NCBI GenBank assembly: GCA_965116685.1
Contig: OZ220707.1
Coordinates: 1,116,001-1,180,000, forward strand
Origin: Bin80 sp965116685
Lineage (GTDB): Bacteria; Bacteroidota; Rhodothermia; Rhodothermales; Bin80
Direction of reading: 5' to 3'
DNA length: 64,000 nt
Below the pieces are notes generated by a model that had not been told where the DNA came from, searched no databases, and saw only the letters and a program-made list of their open reading frames with translations. A program made the translations under genes and the position numbers. Within the stretch, counting starts at the first letter, position 1. Each line of letters starts with the position of its first letter. Shown piece after piece: positions 62,998 through 64,000 of the stretch.

Positions 62998-64000
62998 ATG
63001 CATCAAACTTCTTTCTTTGCTGAGGTCAACAAGATGTTCACCCGCGCAGCAGAATACACCAATCACCCCCAGGGATTACTTGCACAAATTCAAAATTGTA
63101 ACAGCGTCTATCATATGAGCTTCCCGCTCGTACGGGATGATGGAAGCATTGATGTGATCAATGCATACCGCGCTGAACACAGTCATCACATGCAGCCCAC
63201 AAAAGGCGGGATACGTTATGCTCTTTCCGTCAATGCAGACGAGGTCATGGCACTGGCAGCGCTCATGTCCTATAAATGTGCGATCGTGGATGTACCGTAT
63301 GGCGGAGCGAAGGGTGGAATCTGCATTGATCGGAAAAACTACTCTCAGTCTGAGCTGGAGCGGATCACGCGACGTTACACTTTTGAGCTGACAAAGAAAA
63401 ATTTTATAGGCCCTGGTGTAGATGTGCCTGCCCCAGACTACGGTACGAGCAGCACTGAAATGAGTTGGATTTTTGATACGTACCGTTCCGTAACAGATAG
63501 TCCGCTGGATGCACTCGCATGCGTGACCGGAAAACCGGTCGGGATGGGAGGTGTTCGTGGACGCACGGAGGCAACTGGTCGGGGGGTCTTCTTTGGAATC
63601 CGCGAGGCATGCAACATTGAAGAGGATATGCACGCACTTGGACTCAGTCCCGGGGTGGAGGGAAAAAGCGTCATCATTCAGGGACTGGGAAATGTTGGCT
63701 ACCATGCCGCTCTTTACCTTGAGCGGGCAGGTGCAAAAATTATTGGAATCGCAGAATATGAAGGAGGGGTATATAATCCCGAAGGATTCCGCTTGGAAGA
63801 TATTGTTTCGCATCGCAAAGAGACAAAGTCAGTCCTCAACTTCCCCGGTGCACAGGATTTTACCGATTCCGCTAAAGTCCTTGAATTGGACTGTGATATT
63901 CTCGTTCCGGCAGCCCTGGAAAGCCAAATTCGAAGCGATAATGTGAGCCGAATCCGAGCTAAAATTATCGCAGAAGCTGCCAACGGCCCGATCACTTCTG
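62998..64000 (+). CDS. Glu/Leu/Phe/Val dehydrogenase, N-terminal 334 codons (runs off the right edge)
   Basis: ATG at 62998 (MHQTSFFAEVNKMFTRAAEY). Reversible oxidative deamination of an amino acid with NAD(P)+. Substrate-domain motifs HHMQPTKGGIRYAL and the catalytic-lysine block VDVPYGGAKGGICIDR, then VPAPDYGTSSTEMSW; the Rossmann part begins VIIQGLGNVGYHAAL. The overall style and the PAPDYGTSS motif fit the glutamate dehydrogenase branch, but Leu/Val cannot be excluded. The C terminus is missing from the window. Confidence 0.95.
   Translation, partial: MHQTSFFAEVNKMFTRAAEYTNHPQGLLAQIQNCNSVYHMSFPLVRDDGSIDVINAYRAEHSHHMQPTKGGIRYALSVNADEVMALAALMSYKCAIVDVPYGGAKGGICIDRKNYSQSELERITRRYTFELTKKNFIGPGVDVPAPDYGTSSTEMSWIFDTYRSVTDSPLDALACVTGKPVGMGGVRGRTEATGRGVFFGIREACNIEEDMHALGLSPGVEGKSVIIQGLGNVGYHAALYLERAGAKIIGIAEYEGGVYNPEGFRLEDIVSHRKETKSVLNFPGAQDFTDSAKVLELDCDILVPAALESQIRSDNVSRIRAKIIAEAANGPITS

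Overview
The window reads as ordinary chromosome from a member of the Bacteroidota/Rhodothermota (FCB) group. The main clues are two outer-membrane receptors with an N-terminal carboxypeptidase-regulatory-like domain, a secreted protein with a type IX secretion (T9SS) C-terminal sorting domain, a proton-pumping complex I cluster in the order nuoA-B-C-D-E-F-G-H, a TonB protein, and weak Shine-Dalgarno sequences. The phylum is inferred from protein style, not from a marker-gene tree.

Layout. 1-12 kb: DNA maintenance (polA, ligA, recG) mixed with small membrane, VOC and DUF3052 proteins, a sulfatase broken by one in-frame stop, a sterol-desaturase-like hydroxylase and an intradiol dioxygenase. 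12-14.3 kb: a DUF1016 nuclease relic, TonB and folK. 14.3-23.2 kb: one long leftward operon, nuoA-B-C-D-E-F-(DUF4920 lipoprotein)-G-H-rpe-tRNA-Arg, with folK downstream. nuoI to nuoN are not adjacent. 23.5-30.3 kb: a short-chain dehydrogenase and two tandem TonB-dependent receptor paralogues. 30.4-36.7 kb: a mobile-element patch. An ISNCY-type element has split a small membrane-protein gene, and an IS1634-family element at the end of purB is bounded by perfectly placed 387-bp direct repeats. 37-42 kb: ECF sigma factor, Lrp regulator, cyclase-family enzyme, tRNA(CAU) and the feoA-feoA-feoB iron(II) uptake operon with a palindrome upstream. 42-48.4 kb: proS, a group II intron with its reverse transcriptase, and a ThrRS lacking the TGS domain. 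48.4-54.5 kb: an AlkD/threonine-dehydratase fusion followed by a secreted RidA, an intracellular-type subtilase with a membrane partner, and the glpK-glpF glycerol operon. 54.5-61.5 kb: a T9SS-exported GHL10 hydrolase, a TPR protein, aroE, and an antiporter-RCK-EIIA fusion. 61.5-64 kb: a spacer, a two-gene module between 28-bp direct repeats, and the start of a glutamate/leucine-type dehydrogenase.

The most notable points are the IS1634-family insertion with a giant target duplication that left purB intact, the fusion of a DNA-glycosylase-like domain to a PLP dehydratase next to RidA, the small gene that can be rebuilt exactly by removing the ISNCY element, and the small repeat-flanked module near 62.5 kb. 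I see no CRISPR array, rRNA operon or recognisable defence island.
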